Positions 31,940 to 41,096 of a stretch of 64,000 nt of DNA are shown piece after piece. Position 1 is the stretch's first letter. Each line of letters starts with the position of its first letter. The notes beneath the pieces were generated by a model. That model was not told where the DNA came from. It worked only from the letters and a program-made list of their open reading frames with translations, and searched no databases. A program made the translations under genes and the position numbers. The stretch is from Halorhabdus utahensis DSM 12940 (GTDB lineage Archaea; Halobacteriota; Halobacteria; Halobacteriales; Haloarculaceae): NCBI RefSeq assembly GCF_000023945.1, contig NC_013158.1, positions 1,116,001 through 1,180,000 on the forward strand, read 5' to 3'.

Positions 31940-33345
31940 GCCGACCACCGTGCCTGCGCGCGGGCGAGCGCCGCCGCGAAGGACTCCCCGTCGCGCCAGT
32001 CGAGCACACGGATCCCCTCGCCACGGAGGCCGTCCAGGCGATCCGCGCGTTCCATGCTGGCGAGTTCGCGAATGGGCGTATCGTCGGTCGTCGGATCGGG
32101 ACTCAACACCGTCACGAGTTGCCCGTGAGCGTCGAGCCGGCGAGCGACGGTCGGGACGTACCCGTCACAGCACGGCGAGAAGACGAACACCTGGGTGTCC
32201 GCGGAGAGCCGACGGCGGAGCCGGGTGACCTGCCGGTCCTTGAGTTGCTCACGGCGGTCGTCGCGGATCGTCTCGAACAGCCCCTCGTCGGGTGGGATCG
32301 GCGAGAGTGCGGGATGGGAGTTCAGCAACGCACGGCCGTGAGCGCGGTGTTCGTCGCCGGCCCCGGGCGACAGCCAGCACTCCTCACTGGCCGGGCCGAG
32401 CGTTGTCACACCGACGCGGTCGCCGGTGTCGAGCAAGGCGGCGAAGACCCGGTTGGCCGCGTCGACGCTCCGCTCGACGGCGTGATACGCCCCCGGTTCC
32501 GGCGCTCGATAGGCGGCCTGCCGGGTGTCGATCACCAGCATGACCGTCGCGGCGCGTTCCTCGCGATATTCGAGCGTGCCGAGCTCCCCGGTCTTGGCGT
32601 GGCGACGCCAGTCGATCCGCGAGAGCGGATCGCTCGACCGGTACTCCCGCGTCGAGAAGAACTCCACGCCCGATCCACCCTCGTCCGTGTCGACGCGCCC
32701 GACGTACGGCGTCGTCAACCCCCGAAGCGGGAGTTGTTCGCTGGTGAGCGCCGGGAGCGAACAGGACAGCGTCGTGGGGGCGTCGACGGTCGTCTCGCGT
32801 TCGACAGCCCCGCTCGGATCCGCGACCGTGATCTGCGCGGGTCGCCAGTCGTGCTCGCCGCGGGTCGCGGTCACCGTATAGGCGTAGGTCACACCCTCGT
32901 CGGGCCGAAGTACCGCGCCGTGGCGTGGCGTGCCGTCAGTGACATCGAGCGCCGGCGGGACGCCGTCGACGATCCGCACGTCGGTGAGGACGCCCGCCCC
33001 CTCGTTGCGGAGTTCGACCGTGACGGTGACGTCCTCGCCGGGTTCAGGCGCGTCGGGCTCGAGTCGTCGACGGATCGACAGCGCCGGCTCGCCGGTTTCC
33101 GGATCGCGGACGGGGATCGGCTCTGCGCTACGTGCGTACCCCGTAAAGACCGCACCGACGACGCCGGCGAGCAACAGGGCTGGCTCCCGGAGGGCGATCC
33201 CGAGGCCGCCGAAGACGAACGCGACCGCGCCCACGCCGGTCCAGTGACCGGTTCGGTGATCGACGACGCCGGCCTCGACGTGCCCCGCGCGACCGCGGTC
33301 CGCCCGCTGTCTTCGATCGGGCGCATCGTCACCGGATGCCGTCAT
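31936..33345 (-). CDS. DUF58 domain protein
   Basis: A 469-residue protein with two N-terminal hydrophobic segments (residues about 36-70), a beta-rich CARDB-like stretch (EPGEDVTVTVELRNEGAGVL) and a C-terminal DUF58 domain. The latter is recognised by DPLSRIDWRRHAKTGEL and a vWA-like VMLVIDTRQAAY with an Asp as in MIDAS sites. DUF58 proteins work with MoxR ATPases in many prokaryotes in the maturation or assembly of other proteins. It overlaps both neighbours by four bases. Six cysteines or fewer are present, with no metal-site pattern. Confidence 0.82.
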   Translation of the reverse strand: MTASGDDAPDRRQRADRGRAGHVEAGVVDHRTGHWTGVGAVAFVFGGLGIALREPALLLAGVVGAVFTGYARSAEPIPVRDPETGEPALSIRRRLEPDAPEPGEDVTVTVELRNEGAGVLTDVRIVDGVPPALDVTDGTPRHGAVLRPDEGVTYAYTVTATRGEHDWRPAQITVADPSGAVERETTVDAPTTLSCSLPALTSEQLPLRGLTTPYVGRVDTDEGGSGVEFFSTREYRSSDPLSRIDWRRHAKTGELGTLEYREERAATVMLVIDTRQAAYRAPEPGAYHAVERSVDAANRVFAALLDTGDRVGVTTLGPASEECWLSPGAGDEHRAHGRALLNSHPALSPIPPDEGLFETIRDDRREQLKDRQVTRLRRRLSADTQVFVFSPCCDGYVPTVARRLDAHGQLVTVLSPDPTTDDTPIRELASMERADRLDGLRGEGIRVLDWRDGESFAAALARAQARWSA

Positions 33346-33872
33346 CGGGATCCCTCCGCCCGGAGCGATCTGAGCGCACTGATCGTGTGGCGGCGTGCGC
33401 GCGCTTCGGTGGACGTGCCACGGACCAGCTCCCGGAGTTGCGTCGTGAGGGGGAGTCGAACTGCCTCGGAACCGAGGTACGCGGCCGCGAGCCGATCGTC
33501 GGTCCAGGTGCCGTCCTCGATCTGTGCCCGCGCGTCGGCTTCCGAGCAGTTCCGGACAGCCATCAGGGAGACGACGACGCGTCGCCGGAGGCGGTCTTGC
33601 AGTTCGGCGTCCGGAAGGTCGGCGAGTTCGTCACCCGGAACCGGCACCCGGTGGCCGGACTCGGTCGGTGTGGGGCGCCACCACTCGCCGGTCGTGGCGT
33701 GACGGTCGGCGAGTTCCAGGCCGCCGAGGACCGTCACACCGAGTCCGAACAGCAGGACAACGACGTAGCTGTACTGGCCCAGGATGGCCAGTGGCGAAAC
33801 GTCGACGACCACCAGCGCGAACCCGGTCAGGACGGCGGCCAGGCCGCCCAGGTGTGCCGGTCGCCAGTTCAT
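33342..33872 (-). CDS. Haloarchaeal membrane protein of MoxR operon (DUF7269-like)
   Basis: A 176-residue protein with two N-terminal membrane helices (LGGLAAVLTGFALVVVDVSP and SYVVVLLFGLGVTVLGG) and a soluble C-terminal helical domain. That domain contains LRRRVVVSLMAVRNCSEADARAQIEDGTWTDDRLAAAYLG in pattern, a motif of small proteins that accompany DUF58 genes in haloarchaea. No biochemical role is known. It overlaps both neighbouring genes by four bases, so translation is coupled along the operon. Confidence 0.7.
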   Translation of the reverse strand: MNWRPAHLGGLAAVLTGFALVVVDVSPLAILGQYSYVVVLLFGLGVTVLGGLELADRHATTGEWWRPTPTESGHRVPVPGDELADLPDAELQDRLRRRVVVSLMAVRNCSEADARAQIEDGTWTDDRLAAAYLGSEAVRLPLTTQLRELVRGTSTEARARRHTISALRSLRAEGSR

Positions 33873-34555
33873 CCGTTCGCACCCCCCGAAGCGTCGCCGG
33901 CCTCGCCGGCATGGGCGGCCTCGATCCGCCGGAGCGCGTCGAGTGCGCGTTCCTCCCGGCCGTCCGGATCGCGTTCACCGTATCGAACCTCCGCGAACAG
34001 TCGCGTGAGTTCCGCGACGTCGTCCGGACGCATCCCCGCTGCGACCGCCGTCGCCTCGAACTCCTCGGGGGTCGTGGTCTCAGGATCCGAAACCGGGAGG
34101 TGACGGACCATCTCGCGCCACGCCCGGTAGACTTCGTTGTCGACATCGGCCCGGGACTCGATGCGATCCGCGGCGTTGCCCGCCGCCTCGCCGACCGCCT
34201 GCAGATCGGGTTCATCCGCCGGGTCGGTCGGTTCGTCGACGTCGATCGGATCGCCCGTCCCGGTCCGGACGAACAGGAAGACGAGCGCGCCGACCAGGGC
34301 GAGCGTCAGCCCCCCCAGAACGGCGGGGAGCGGCGGAGTCCACCACGTGACGGAGAAGGAATCCGCAGGAGGAACTGGGGTCCGCTCGGGAGCATCGCGC
34401 GGCCCGCCGCTCGGGTCCGGTGTCAGCGCCGGACCCGACGCGTTAGAGGACGTGTCCGTCGGCAACTGTCCGGAGTCCAGCGTCGCGGCGGCGGCACCCA
34501 GCGCAACCACGACGAGGGCGAGCACGACGATCGTGGGGAGTCGGTCACGTGCCAT
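33869..34555 (-). CDS. DUF4129 domain membrane protein
   Basis: A 228-residue protein: a signal-like N-terminal helix (IVVLALVVVALGAAAATL), a Ser/Thr/Pro-rich outer segment, a second helix (LPAVLGGLTLALVGALVFLFV), then a cytoplasmic DUF4129 domain. The domain signature is VYRAWREMVRHLP, ETTTPEEFEATAVAAGM and LTRLFAEVRYGE. DUF4129 domains occur next to transglutaminase-like and MoxR/DUF58 genes. The layout suggests an exposed linker with the conserved helical domain inside. Confidence 0.78.
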   Translation of the reverse strand: MARDRLPTIVVLALVVVALGAAAATLDSGQLPTDTSSNASGPALTPDPSGGPRDAPERTPVPPADSFSVTWWTPPLPAVLGGLTLALVGALVFLFVRTGTGDPIDVDEPTDPADEPDLQAVGEAAGNAADRIESRADVDNEVYRAWREMVRHLPVSDPETTTPEEFEATAVAAGMRPDDVAELTRLFAEVRYGERDPDGREERALDALRRIEAAHAGEAGDASGGANG

Positions 34556-34560
34556 CGGCC

Positions 34561-35544
34561 CTACCCGGGAGCCGGCGCGTCGACATCTGAGACAGTCGGG
34601 ACGGGGATCGAGTCGAGAACGTCAACGAGGACGTCGCGCTTATCGACGTTCTCGACGGTCGCGTCGGGTGTGAGGACGAGCCGATGGGCGAGGACGTCCG
34701 GCGCGATCGTCTTCACGTCGCCCGGCGTGACGTACTCTCGCCCCTCGATGACGGCGCGGGCGCGGGCGGCTTCGAGGAGTCGCTGGGTGCCACGCGGCGA
34801 GACGCCAACCCGGATCTGGGGCTGATCGCGGGTCGCCCCGACGATGTCGGTCATGTAGGCGATGAGATCGTCGGTGACAGTGACGTCCTCGGGGAGGGTC
34901 TGGATGGCCGTCACCCGATCGGGTTCGAGCACGGCCTCGACCGACGGTGTCTTGCTCGCCCGGTCGGTCCGTCGCCGGAGCAGCGTCTGCTCGGCGTCAG
35001 GATCGGGATACCCGATACTCGTCTTGACGATGAAGCGGTCGATCTGGGCCTCAGGGAGCGGGAACGTCCCCTCGCTCTCGACGGGGTTCTGGGTCGCGAT
35101 CACGAAGAACGGTTCGGGCAGGTCCCGGGTCGTCCCGTCGGTCGTCACCTGTCCCTCGGACATGGCCTCAAGCAGCGCGGCCTGGGTCTTCGGCGGGGCG
35201 CGGTTGATCTCGTCGGCCAGGACGACGTTGGCGAAGATCGGTCCCTCGCGGAACTCGAAGTCCCGCTCGCGCTCGTTGTAGATGTGCGAGCCGGTCACGT
35301 CCGCCGGGAGGAGGTCGGGTGTGAACTGGATGCGGTTGAACGAGAGCCCGAGCGCCTCGGCCATGCTCCGGGCAGTCAGCGTCTTGCCCGTCCCGGGGAC
35401 GTCTTCGAGGAGGACGTGCCCGCGGGCGAGGACGCCGGTCAGGACGGTCTCGAGGAACGTGCGATCCGCGATCACGGTTCCTTCCATCGCATCAAGGACG
35501 TCGGTACAGCGGGCGCTTGCGTCGGAGATGTCGAGTGAGGGCAT
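34561..35544 (-). CDS. MoxR-type AAA ATPase
   Basis: A 327-residue AAA+ protein. Walker A is LLEDVPGTGKT (residues about 46-56), the MoxR-specific IQFTPDLLPADVTG follows, Walker B is VLADEINRAPPKTQAALLEAM, sensor 1 is FFVIATQNP, and PLPEAQIDRFIVK completes the lid. MoxR ATPases act with DUF58/vWA proteins as chaperone-like machines. It is the first gene of a five-gene operon whose members overlap or nearly touch. This operon separates trpCBA from the other aromatic genes. Confidence 0.9.
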   Translation of the reverse strand: MPSLDISDASARCTDVLDAMEGTVIADRTFLETVLTGVLARGHVLLEDVPGTGKTLTARSMAEALGLSFNRIQFTPDLLPADVTGSHIYNERERDFEFREGPIFANVVLADEINRAPPKTQAALLEAMSEGQVTTDGTTRDLPEPFFVIATQNPVESEGTFPLPEAQIDRFIVKTSIGYPDPDAEQTLLRRRTDRASKTPSVEAVLEPDRVTAIQTLPEDVTVTDDLIAYMTDIVGATRDQPQIRVGVSPRGTQRLLEAARARAVIEGREYVTPGDVKTIAPDVLAHRLVLTPDATVENVDKRDVLVDVLDSIPVPTVSDVDAPAPG

Positions 35545-35638
35545 TGGATATCGGTCTCCGTGCGGTGATTCGATCGAGTGAACTTTCGGGGCAGTGAAAC
35601 CTTTTTTGGTGTAGTGTGCCCTGATGGTCCACTACCCG

Positions 35639-36397
35639 TCACCCGCCGGGACAGCCCAGTGTGCGGACCTCGTCGTCAGATATCTCCGGGATCTTGACGG
35701 TGATCGATTCGTCGTAGTCCGTGTAGTCGATCATCACCTTCGCCGTCGCCTCGCCGCCGTTACCCGAAATCTGAAGTCGCAGGAGCGACCGGACGGGGCG
35801 GGACGTCTCCCGATCGACCCAGAGTTTGGCGGTGATGTTCTCGACGTTGGCGTCCGGGTTCGCGAGATCAGTCTGGCTTTCGCCGGGGAACGAGGAGAGT
35901 GTTTCTTGGGTGGGATGGGCGACAATCACCGCGGTATCGTGTCCGTCGACCGTCGCCGTCCCGTCCCAGTAGACGTTCGTGCGTTCGAATAGCTCGACCT
36001 GTCGACCGAGCGGCGTCAGCGTCAGCCACTCGATGTCGGTCGACTGATTCTGTTCGCCCCATCCGGACCACGGACTCGGACACTGGGTGTAGGCGGTCCT
36101 GTTTTGGAGGTAGCTGGTGACGGTCCGACTTTGGACAGTCATGTTCATCCGCATCAGCCGGGCCGTCCGGTTAGCGATGCCGTCGCCGGTGGCCGAAATC
36201 GACTCCGACCGCCCCTCGGCCGACGCCGAGACATCCATCGACATCCCGTAGGAATCGACGTTTTCGAGTGCGTCGATCGTCTCGTTTCTGATCTCGAGAG
36301 CGCGGTCGTCGCTCGGCGGCTGACTGTCGCCAAGCATGCCACACCCCGCGAGGACGAGCAGGGCAGCCAGGAGGGCAGCGGGGACTGCGCGATGCAT
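35639..36397 (-). CDS. Predicted lipoprotein
   Basis: A 252-residue secreted protein. The N terminus has a basic residue, the hydrophobic AALLAALLVL and a lipobox LAGCG, so Cys19 would be lipidated after cleavage. The mature part is beta-rich, with regular strands such as YGMSMDVSASAEG and VWDGTATVDGHD-like segments, as in LolA/LppX-like haloarchaeal lipoproteins. No catalytic motif is seen. A TATA box TTTATTAG (36423-36431) lies about 28 nt upstream of the ATG at 36397. Confidence 0.75.
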   Translation of the reverse strand: MHRAVPAALLAALLVLAGCGMLGDSQPPSDDRALEIRNETIDALENVDSYGMSMDVSASAEGRSESISATGDGIANRTARLMRMNMTVQSRTVTSYLQNRTAYTQCPSPWSGWGEQNQSTDIEWLTLTPLGRQVELFERTNVYWDGTATVDGHDTAVIVAHPTQETLSSFPGESQTDLANPDANVENITAKLWVDRETSRPVRSLLRLQISGNGGEATAKVMIDYTDYDESITVKIPEISDDEVRTLGCPGG

Positions 36398-36520
36398 ACG
36401 TTGCACTGTGGTCAGACGATAGCTAATAAATCTTGGTGTATTGAAAGATGAATCGCGATAGCCGTTCGTGGACGCCGGGACCGGAACGCCCATTACCGTC
36501 ACTTGCCACAGCATCACACA

Positions 36521-37315
36521 ATGACTGCCGGGAAAGACGCACGCCTGACACGCATTGGTACAGGGGGCCGATACCTCGTGGTTCCGATGGACCACGGCCT
36601 GACGATGGGGCCCGTCACGGGACTCGAAGATCTCGAATCGACCGTCGAGGGGATCACGCGCGGCGGGGCCGACGCCGTCCTGACCCAGAAGGGCGTCGCC
36701 GACCGCGTCCACGGCAACCTGAACGGCGCGGGCTACATCGTCCACCTCAACGGCTCGACGACGATCGGCCCCGACGAGGAGGACAAACGCAAGACGGGAA
36801 CCGTCGAAGACGCCGTCCGGGCCGGGGCCGACGCCGTCTCCTTTCATATCAACGTCGGCAGCGAGTACGAACCCGACCAGCTCACCCAACTCGCCGAAGT
36901 AACGGGAGAGGCCGAACGCCTCGGGATGCCCGTCCTCGCGATGGCCTACGCCCGCGGCCCGGGCATCGACGAGTCGGATCCCGATTCCCTGGCTCACGCC
37001 GTCCGACTCGCCGAGGAAGTCGGCGCGGACGTGATCAAAACGGCCTACAGCGGCGACGCCGACTCCTTCGAGCGCGTCGCGGCCGCGTCGGCCAAACCCG
37101 TCGTCATCGCCGGGGGATCGAAAGGGACGGACGAGGAGACCCTGGCGATGGTCCGGGGCGCGATGGACGCGGGCGCGGCCGGGATCTCGATGGGGCGGTC
37201 GATCTTTCAGCACGAGGATCCCGAGGCGATCACTCGTGCCGTCGCGGCCGTCATCCACGACGACGAAAGCGTCGAGGAGGCGATGGGGAACGCCGGACTC
37301 CGTGTCGAAAGCTGA
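36521..37315 (+). CDS. aroA': 2-amino-3,7-dideoxy-D-threo-hept-6-ulosonate synthase (DhnA-type aldolase)
   Basis: A 264-residue class I DhnA/FbaB-type TIM barrel. LVVPMDHGLTMGP opens the barrel, the Schiff-base Lys is in GADVIKTAYSGD, and the phosphate site is VIAGGSKGTDEE and AGISMGRSIFQ. The same fold serves archaeal fructose-bisphosphate aldolase. With DHQ synthase II encoded nearby (39341-40504) and no DAHP synthase in view, the aromatic-pathway enzyme is the better call. It would give the precursor that AroB' turns into dehydroquinate. A TATA-like CCATTACCG at about 36490-36498 precedes the ATG at 36521. Confidence 0.82.
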   Translation: MTAGKDARLTRIGTGGRYLVVPMDHGLTMGPVTGLEDLESTVEGITRGGADAVLTQKGVADRVHGNLNGAGYIVHLNGSTTIGPDEEDKRKTGTVEDAVRAGADAVSFHINVGSEYEPDQLTQLAEVTGEAERLGMPVLAMAYARGPGIDESDPDSLAHAVRLAEEVGADVIKTAYSGDADSFERVAAASAKPVVIAGGSKGTDEETLAMVRGAMDAGAAGISMGRSIFQHEDPEAITRAVAAVIHDDESVEEAMGNAGLRVES

Positions 37316-37463
37316 CGCACTCGGTCTAATCGTCGAAACGACTCTTGTCGGGCAGACACTGGACTGCTCCTCTGTGGACGCGTGTATCGATTCAGAGAAT
37401 AGCTGGTGAGAATGGCGTAGAACGCGTTCCGATCGCCGATAGAACGCGTCGCCGTCGATCCGT

Positions 37464-39137
37464 TCAGTTCTCGTCGAGCAACACGTCAAGCGTCCCTTCG
37501 TCGACGTGTTGGCCTTCCCGACCGGCGACGTAGGTTTTTGCGGCGGCGACGGCCCGCCCGGTCTGGGGGTCACCGATCTCGGCGATTCGGTCGGACTCGA
37601 GCAGGTCGGCCGTCCAGAACGACTCCTCGTAGTCGATCTCGCCGCGGATCAGGCCCCGGCACAGTGAGACGAAGACGCTGTTCATCGCGTCCGTGACGTG
37701 ACTCGCCTCGAAGCCGATGCTGTCAGCGAGTTCGTCGACGTCGATCGGTTCGCCGCCGGTCGTCGCCGCGAAGAAGACGGCCCCGGCGGCCAGTTCCGGC
37801 GCGGCGAACGCCGCGTCGTCCGCCGCCGGTTCGTAGTGTTCCAGCGTGCGGCGACTGTCCTCGAGAACCGTCTCGGAAAACTCGATATCCTCGGCCAGTG
37901 ACTCGACGACGTCCGACGGCCCGCGCCGCGGGATGTCGACGGCGGCGATCTCCCCGAGGCGGTCGAGCCACTGGTAGAGCGCCCGCGTCCCGAAGTCGCG
38001 TTCCGCTGCGACCGTCGCCGGATCGAGATCGCCATCGTTGAGTCGGCTGCTGGCGATCAGTGCCGCACCCGCGAATTCGGCGGCGTCCTCGACAGCGACG
38101 CTCTCGGCGGCGTCACTGACCAGGCCCCGGGCAAACAATCGCACGGACGCGTCGACGTCGAGTGCCTCGACCAGTGCGTCGACCTCGCTGTGGACGGCGT
38201 CGATCGTCAGGTCCGCACCGAGTTCGTCCCGATCACCCGGAATCCAGGCGACGGTCTCGCCGGCGCGCCTGGCCGCGAGTTCGCCGCGATCGGCGAGGTC
38301 CTGCAGTCGATCACCGACACGCTCCTCGGGTGCATCCAGCGCCTCGGCGACCGTCGCCGTGGTCGGGAGTTCGTCCGGGAACATCCCGCGGACGGCATCC
38401 ATACACGCGTCGGCCGGGACGTCCGAAACCCCGCCGTCCGAGGCGGAGGATTTCGCGTCCGGTCGCCCGGTGTCCGCGGACGCTCCGTCCTCGACGGCGT
38501 CCGCCTGATAGCGTCGGGCGTCCAGGCCCCCCTCGTCCAGCACTTCCCGGAAGGCTTTGTACCGGTTCTTGATCGTGACGCCGCCGGCCGCGCCGACATC
38601 CGCAACCTCGTTGGGTCCGACGCCGTCGACGCCGTTGGCCTCCGCCGCGAGGACGAGTGACGCGCCGGCCGTCTCCGCCGGGGAGGACGCCTCGGCGACG
38701 ACGCGGGGGGCCTCCCGGAAGACGTCTGTGAGGATTCGCTTGCCGGCCGTGCCGACTGCTTCGGACAGATCAAGCGTGTCGGCGTAGCGCTCGACCAGCG
38801 TGTCGGGGCGCTCCGGGGGGTGGTCGATGTCGAGCCGGTCGGCGACCGCCTCGATCTGTTCGGGGAGGCGTTCGGGATCGAGTTCGGTCGCCTCCGGATC
38901 CGCAAGCAGATCAGTCCACGGTTCGACGATGTCCCGACCGGTGATCGGGAGACCATCTTCCCGACAGGAGAGTGCGAGTACTGCCGGCGCAATCTGGTTG
39001 AACTGTGCCGCGTCGACGTCCGCCTCCCCGTGGAGATGGTCGAGACGGACGCGGGTGATCTGCAGGGTACTATCGGGTATCTGTAACTTCTCTGCCACAT
39101 CGTAGAGCCGGTTTTCGTAGGTTTCGTTGCTTGCCAT
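37464..39137 (-). CDS. TFB-like protein with doubled cyclin core and no zinc ribbon
   Basis: A 557-residue protein. Residues about 5-75 and 110-200 look like the two cyclin repeats of TFIIB/TFB, the second ending GGVTIKNRYKAF in place of the TFB recognition-helix pattern VTIRNRY. Residues 205-240 are a linker, and 255-300 a winged-helix-like segment (VAEALDAPEERVGDRLQDLADRGEL). Residues 318-395 and 405-495 form a second, more divergent pair. There is no N-terminal CxxC zinc ribbon or B-finger, so it cannot recruit polymerase as TFB does. DNA binding or TFB competition is a guess. TATA AGTTAAGAGC at 39162-39171. Confidence 0.6.
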   Translation of the reverse strand: MASNETYENRLYDVAEKLQIPDSTLQITRVRLDHLHGEADVDAAQFNQIAPAVLALSCREDGLPITGRDIVEPWTDLLADPEATELDPERLPEQIEAVADRLDIDHPPERPDTLVERYADTLDLSEAVGTAGKRILTDVFREAPRVVAEASSPAETAGASLVLAAEANGVDGVGPNEVADVGAAGGVTIKNRYKAFREVLDEGGLDARRYQADAVEDGASADTGRPDAKSSASDGGVSDVPADACMDAVRGMFPDELPTTATVAEALDAPEERVGDRLQDLADRGELAARRAGETVAWIPGDRDELGADLTIDAVHSEVDALVEALDVDASVRLFARGLVSDAAESVAVEDAAEFAGAALIASSRLNDGDLDPATVAAERDFGTRALYQWLDRLGEIAAVDIPRRGPSDVVESLAEDIEFSETVLEDSRRTLEHYEPAADDAAFAAPELAAGAVFFAATTGGEPIDVDELADSIGFEASHVTDAMNSVFVSLCRGLIRGEIDYEESFWTADLLESDRIAEIGDPQTGRAVAAAKTYVAGREGQHVDEGTLDVLLDEN

Positions 39138-39244
39138 GCCGGGGGCTTCTTCGGCCACGCTCTTAACTGTTGAACGACCGGACAAATGACTGACACCACA
39201 GCGAACTCGCACTGTCAACGCCGATACGACGGCGAAGTCGTGTG

Positions 39245-39328
39245 ATCCATCACGTTCAGGCCGGACCGCCCAATCCATCACGTTCAAGCCGGACCGCCCA
39301 ATCCGCCACGTTCAAGCCGGACCGCCGC
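39245..39328. repeat. Three 28-bp tandem repeats upstream of aroB'
   Basis: Units at 39245-39272, 39273-39300 and 39301-39328 are near-identical 28-bp copies, each with CACGTTCA(A/G)GCCGGACCGCC. They end 12 bases before the aroB' ATG. The number of copies could change by slippage, altering promoter spacing. They do not have the spacers of a CRISPR array. Confidence 0.85.
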
Positions 39329-39340
39329 GAGCGTGGACAC

Positions 39341-40504
39341 ATGACACGCTCGGTGTGGCTCAAAGCCGACGATGCCGTCGGCGACTGGGAAGCGCGCAAG
39401 CGACGCATCACCGCCGGCCTCGAAGCCGGCGTCGACTGGGTACTCGTCGACGAACACGACGTCGAACGCGTCCGCGAACTCGGTGACATCAACGTCGCCG
39501 CCTTCGCCGGCGACGACGTCCACGTCATGGACGCCGAGGGGACGGCCGAATCGACTGCTGACGCAGTGATCGTCGGCAAGGACGGCGAGGGCGACGGCAC
39601 GGTCGGGCTCCCCTCTGACTTCTCGGGATCGGCCGATCTCTCCGCGCTCCGCAGCGGCGGGGCAAACGGGGGATACGTCCGCATCTTCGACGAGGACTAC
39701 GAAGCCTTCGCCGAGGCAGTCGCCGAAGACGCCGCGTACACCTTCGTCGTCGCCGACGACTGGCAGATCATTCCGCTGGAAAATCTCATCGCCCGCGTCG
39801 GCGAGGAGACGGAACTGATCGCCGGTGTTCAGACCGCCGAGGACGCCCGGACGGCCTACGAGACCCTGGAGATCGGGGCCGACGCCGTGCTGCTGGACAC
39901 CGACAACCCCGACGAAATCCGCGAAACCGTCGAGGTGCGGGACGCCGTCGGTCGGGAGACGCTCGACCTGGAGTACGCCGAGATCACGGCGATCGAACAG
40001 ACCGGCTCGGCCGACCGGGTCTGTGTGGATACGGGGTCGATCATGGATCACGACGAGGGGATGCTGGTGGGCTCGATGGCCCGCGGCCTCTTCTTCGTCC
40101 ACGCCGAGACCGCCGAATCGCCGTACGTCGCCTCGCGCCCGTTCCGGGTCAACGCTGGCGCGGTCCACGCCTACGCCCGGACGCCGGGTGGCGAGACGAC
40201 GTACCTCTCGGAACTCGCGAGCGGTGACGAGGTCCAGGTCGTCGATCGGGACGGCAACACCCGCGAGGCGATCGTCGGCCGCGCGAAGATCGAGAAGCGC
40301 CCCATGTTCCGGATTCAGGCCGAAACCGAGGGTGGCGACCGGATCGAAACGCTGCTCCAGAACGCCGAGACGATCAAAGTCGCGACACCCGATGGCCGGA
40401 TCGCAGTCACGGACCTGGAGGTCGGCGACGAGGTGCTGGTCTACCACGAGGACACGGCCCGGCACTTCGGCGAGGCCGTCGAGGAGAGTATCATCGAGAA
40501 GTAG
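39341..40504 (+). CDS. aroB': 3-dehydroquinate synthase II
   Basis: A 387-residue archaeal enzyme, unrelated to bacterial AroB. The start [19 protein letters not shown] and the C-terminal half with [43 protein letters not shown] and [13 protein letters not shown] are diagnostic. It converts the ADTH product of AroA' to 3-dehydroquinate with NAD. ATG 39341 is clear because the preceding frame runs through the 28-bp repeats. No TATA box is visible at the normal distance; that space is occupied by the repeats. Confidence 0.92.
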   Translation: MTRSVWLKADDAVGDWEARKRRITAGLEAGVDWVLVDEHDVERVRELGDINVAAFAGDDVHVMDAEGTAESTADAVIVGKDGEGDGTVGLPSDFSGSADLSALRSGGANGGYVRIFDEDYEAFAEAVAEDAAYTFVVADDWQIIPLENLIARVGEETELIAGVQTAEDARTAYETLEIGADAVLLDTDNPDEIRETVEVRDAVGRETLDLEYAEITAIEQTGSADRVCVDTGSIMDHDEGMLVGSMARGLFFVHAETAESPYVASRPFRVNAGAVHAYARTPGGETTYLSELASGDEVQVVDRDGNTREAIVGRAKIEKRPMFRIQAETEGGDRIETLLQNAETIKVATPDGRIAVTDLEVGDEVLVYHEDTARHFGEAVEESIIEK

Positions 40505-40546
40505 CGCCATCGACGCCAGCAGTGGTTTCTTCGAGCGGGATCGTCC

Positions 40547-41014
40547 CTAGATGTCGATATCCGACTCCGAAGTCGTCGCGCCGTTCGACTCGGATTCCGC
40601 GTCGGTGCCCGTTTCGAGTTCCGTCGCACACCACGGACAGAACGTGATGTCATCGTCGTCCAGTTCGTGGCCACACTCGGGACACTGTCGTCCGGATTCG
40701 ACGGCGTCCGCAGTCCGGTTGCGCTGGCGTGCGAGGACGTACGCGTCGACCACGTTGAGGACGCGAAGTCCCAGAATGAGGAGCGACGCCTCGTCGGGGA
40801 TATTCCGGCTGGCTTGCATGATCGCCTCGGCGGACGTCTCCTGGGGGATGATATCCGGCGGGATCACCAGCCAGGCGGTCGCGAACAGCAACGCGAGCCA
40901 CAGTCCCGTCCGGATCCACTCCCGGAGGTAGACGTGACCCAGTCCCGGGAACACCACGGACAGGACGATCGCCACCCACGGGCGTTTCGTCGACGAAGTC
41001 TCAGTCACTGTCAC
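40547..41014 (-). CDS. Zinc-ribbon membrane protein
   Basis: A 155-residue protein with three hydrophobic segments in the first 95 residues (WVAIVLSVVFPGLGHVYL, then LWLALLFATAWLVIP). A C-terminal cytosolic zinc ribbon follows with CPECGHELDD and FCPWC, about 20 residues apart, then an acidic tail. The family is haloarchaeal and uncharacterised. The start appears to be GTG at 41014, with TATA-like GGTTTACG (41033-41040) about 22-26 nt upstream. The stop TAG (40547-40549) is part of a rare CTAG site. Confidence 0.7.
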   Translation of the reverse strand: MTVTETSSTKRPWVAIVLSVVFPGLGHVYLREWIRTGLWLALLFATAWLVIPPDIIPQETSAEAIMQASRNIPDEASLLILGLRVLNVVDAYVLARQRNRTADAVESGRQCPECGHELDDDDITFCPWCATELETGTDAESESNGATTSESDIDI

Positions 41015-41096
41015 GACACAATGAGCGGGCGGACGTAAACCTGACTAAGCGGCTCGAAGCCACTCACTGCCGGTCGGGCTGTGCGGCGAGGTCCAC

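Noticed and set aside
37417-37450. Repeated TAGAACGCGT in the gap after aroA'
   Set aside because: Two 10-bp copies only, in a 148-bp convergent gap; too short to support a function.
39245-39328. Possible CRISPR fragment
   Set aside because: The copies are directly adjacent with no spacers, and no cas genes are present.
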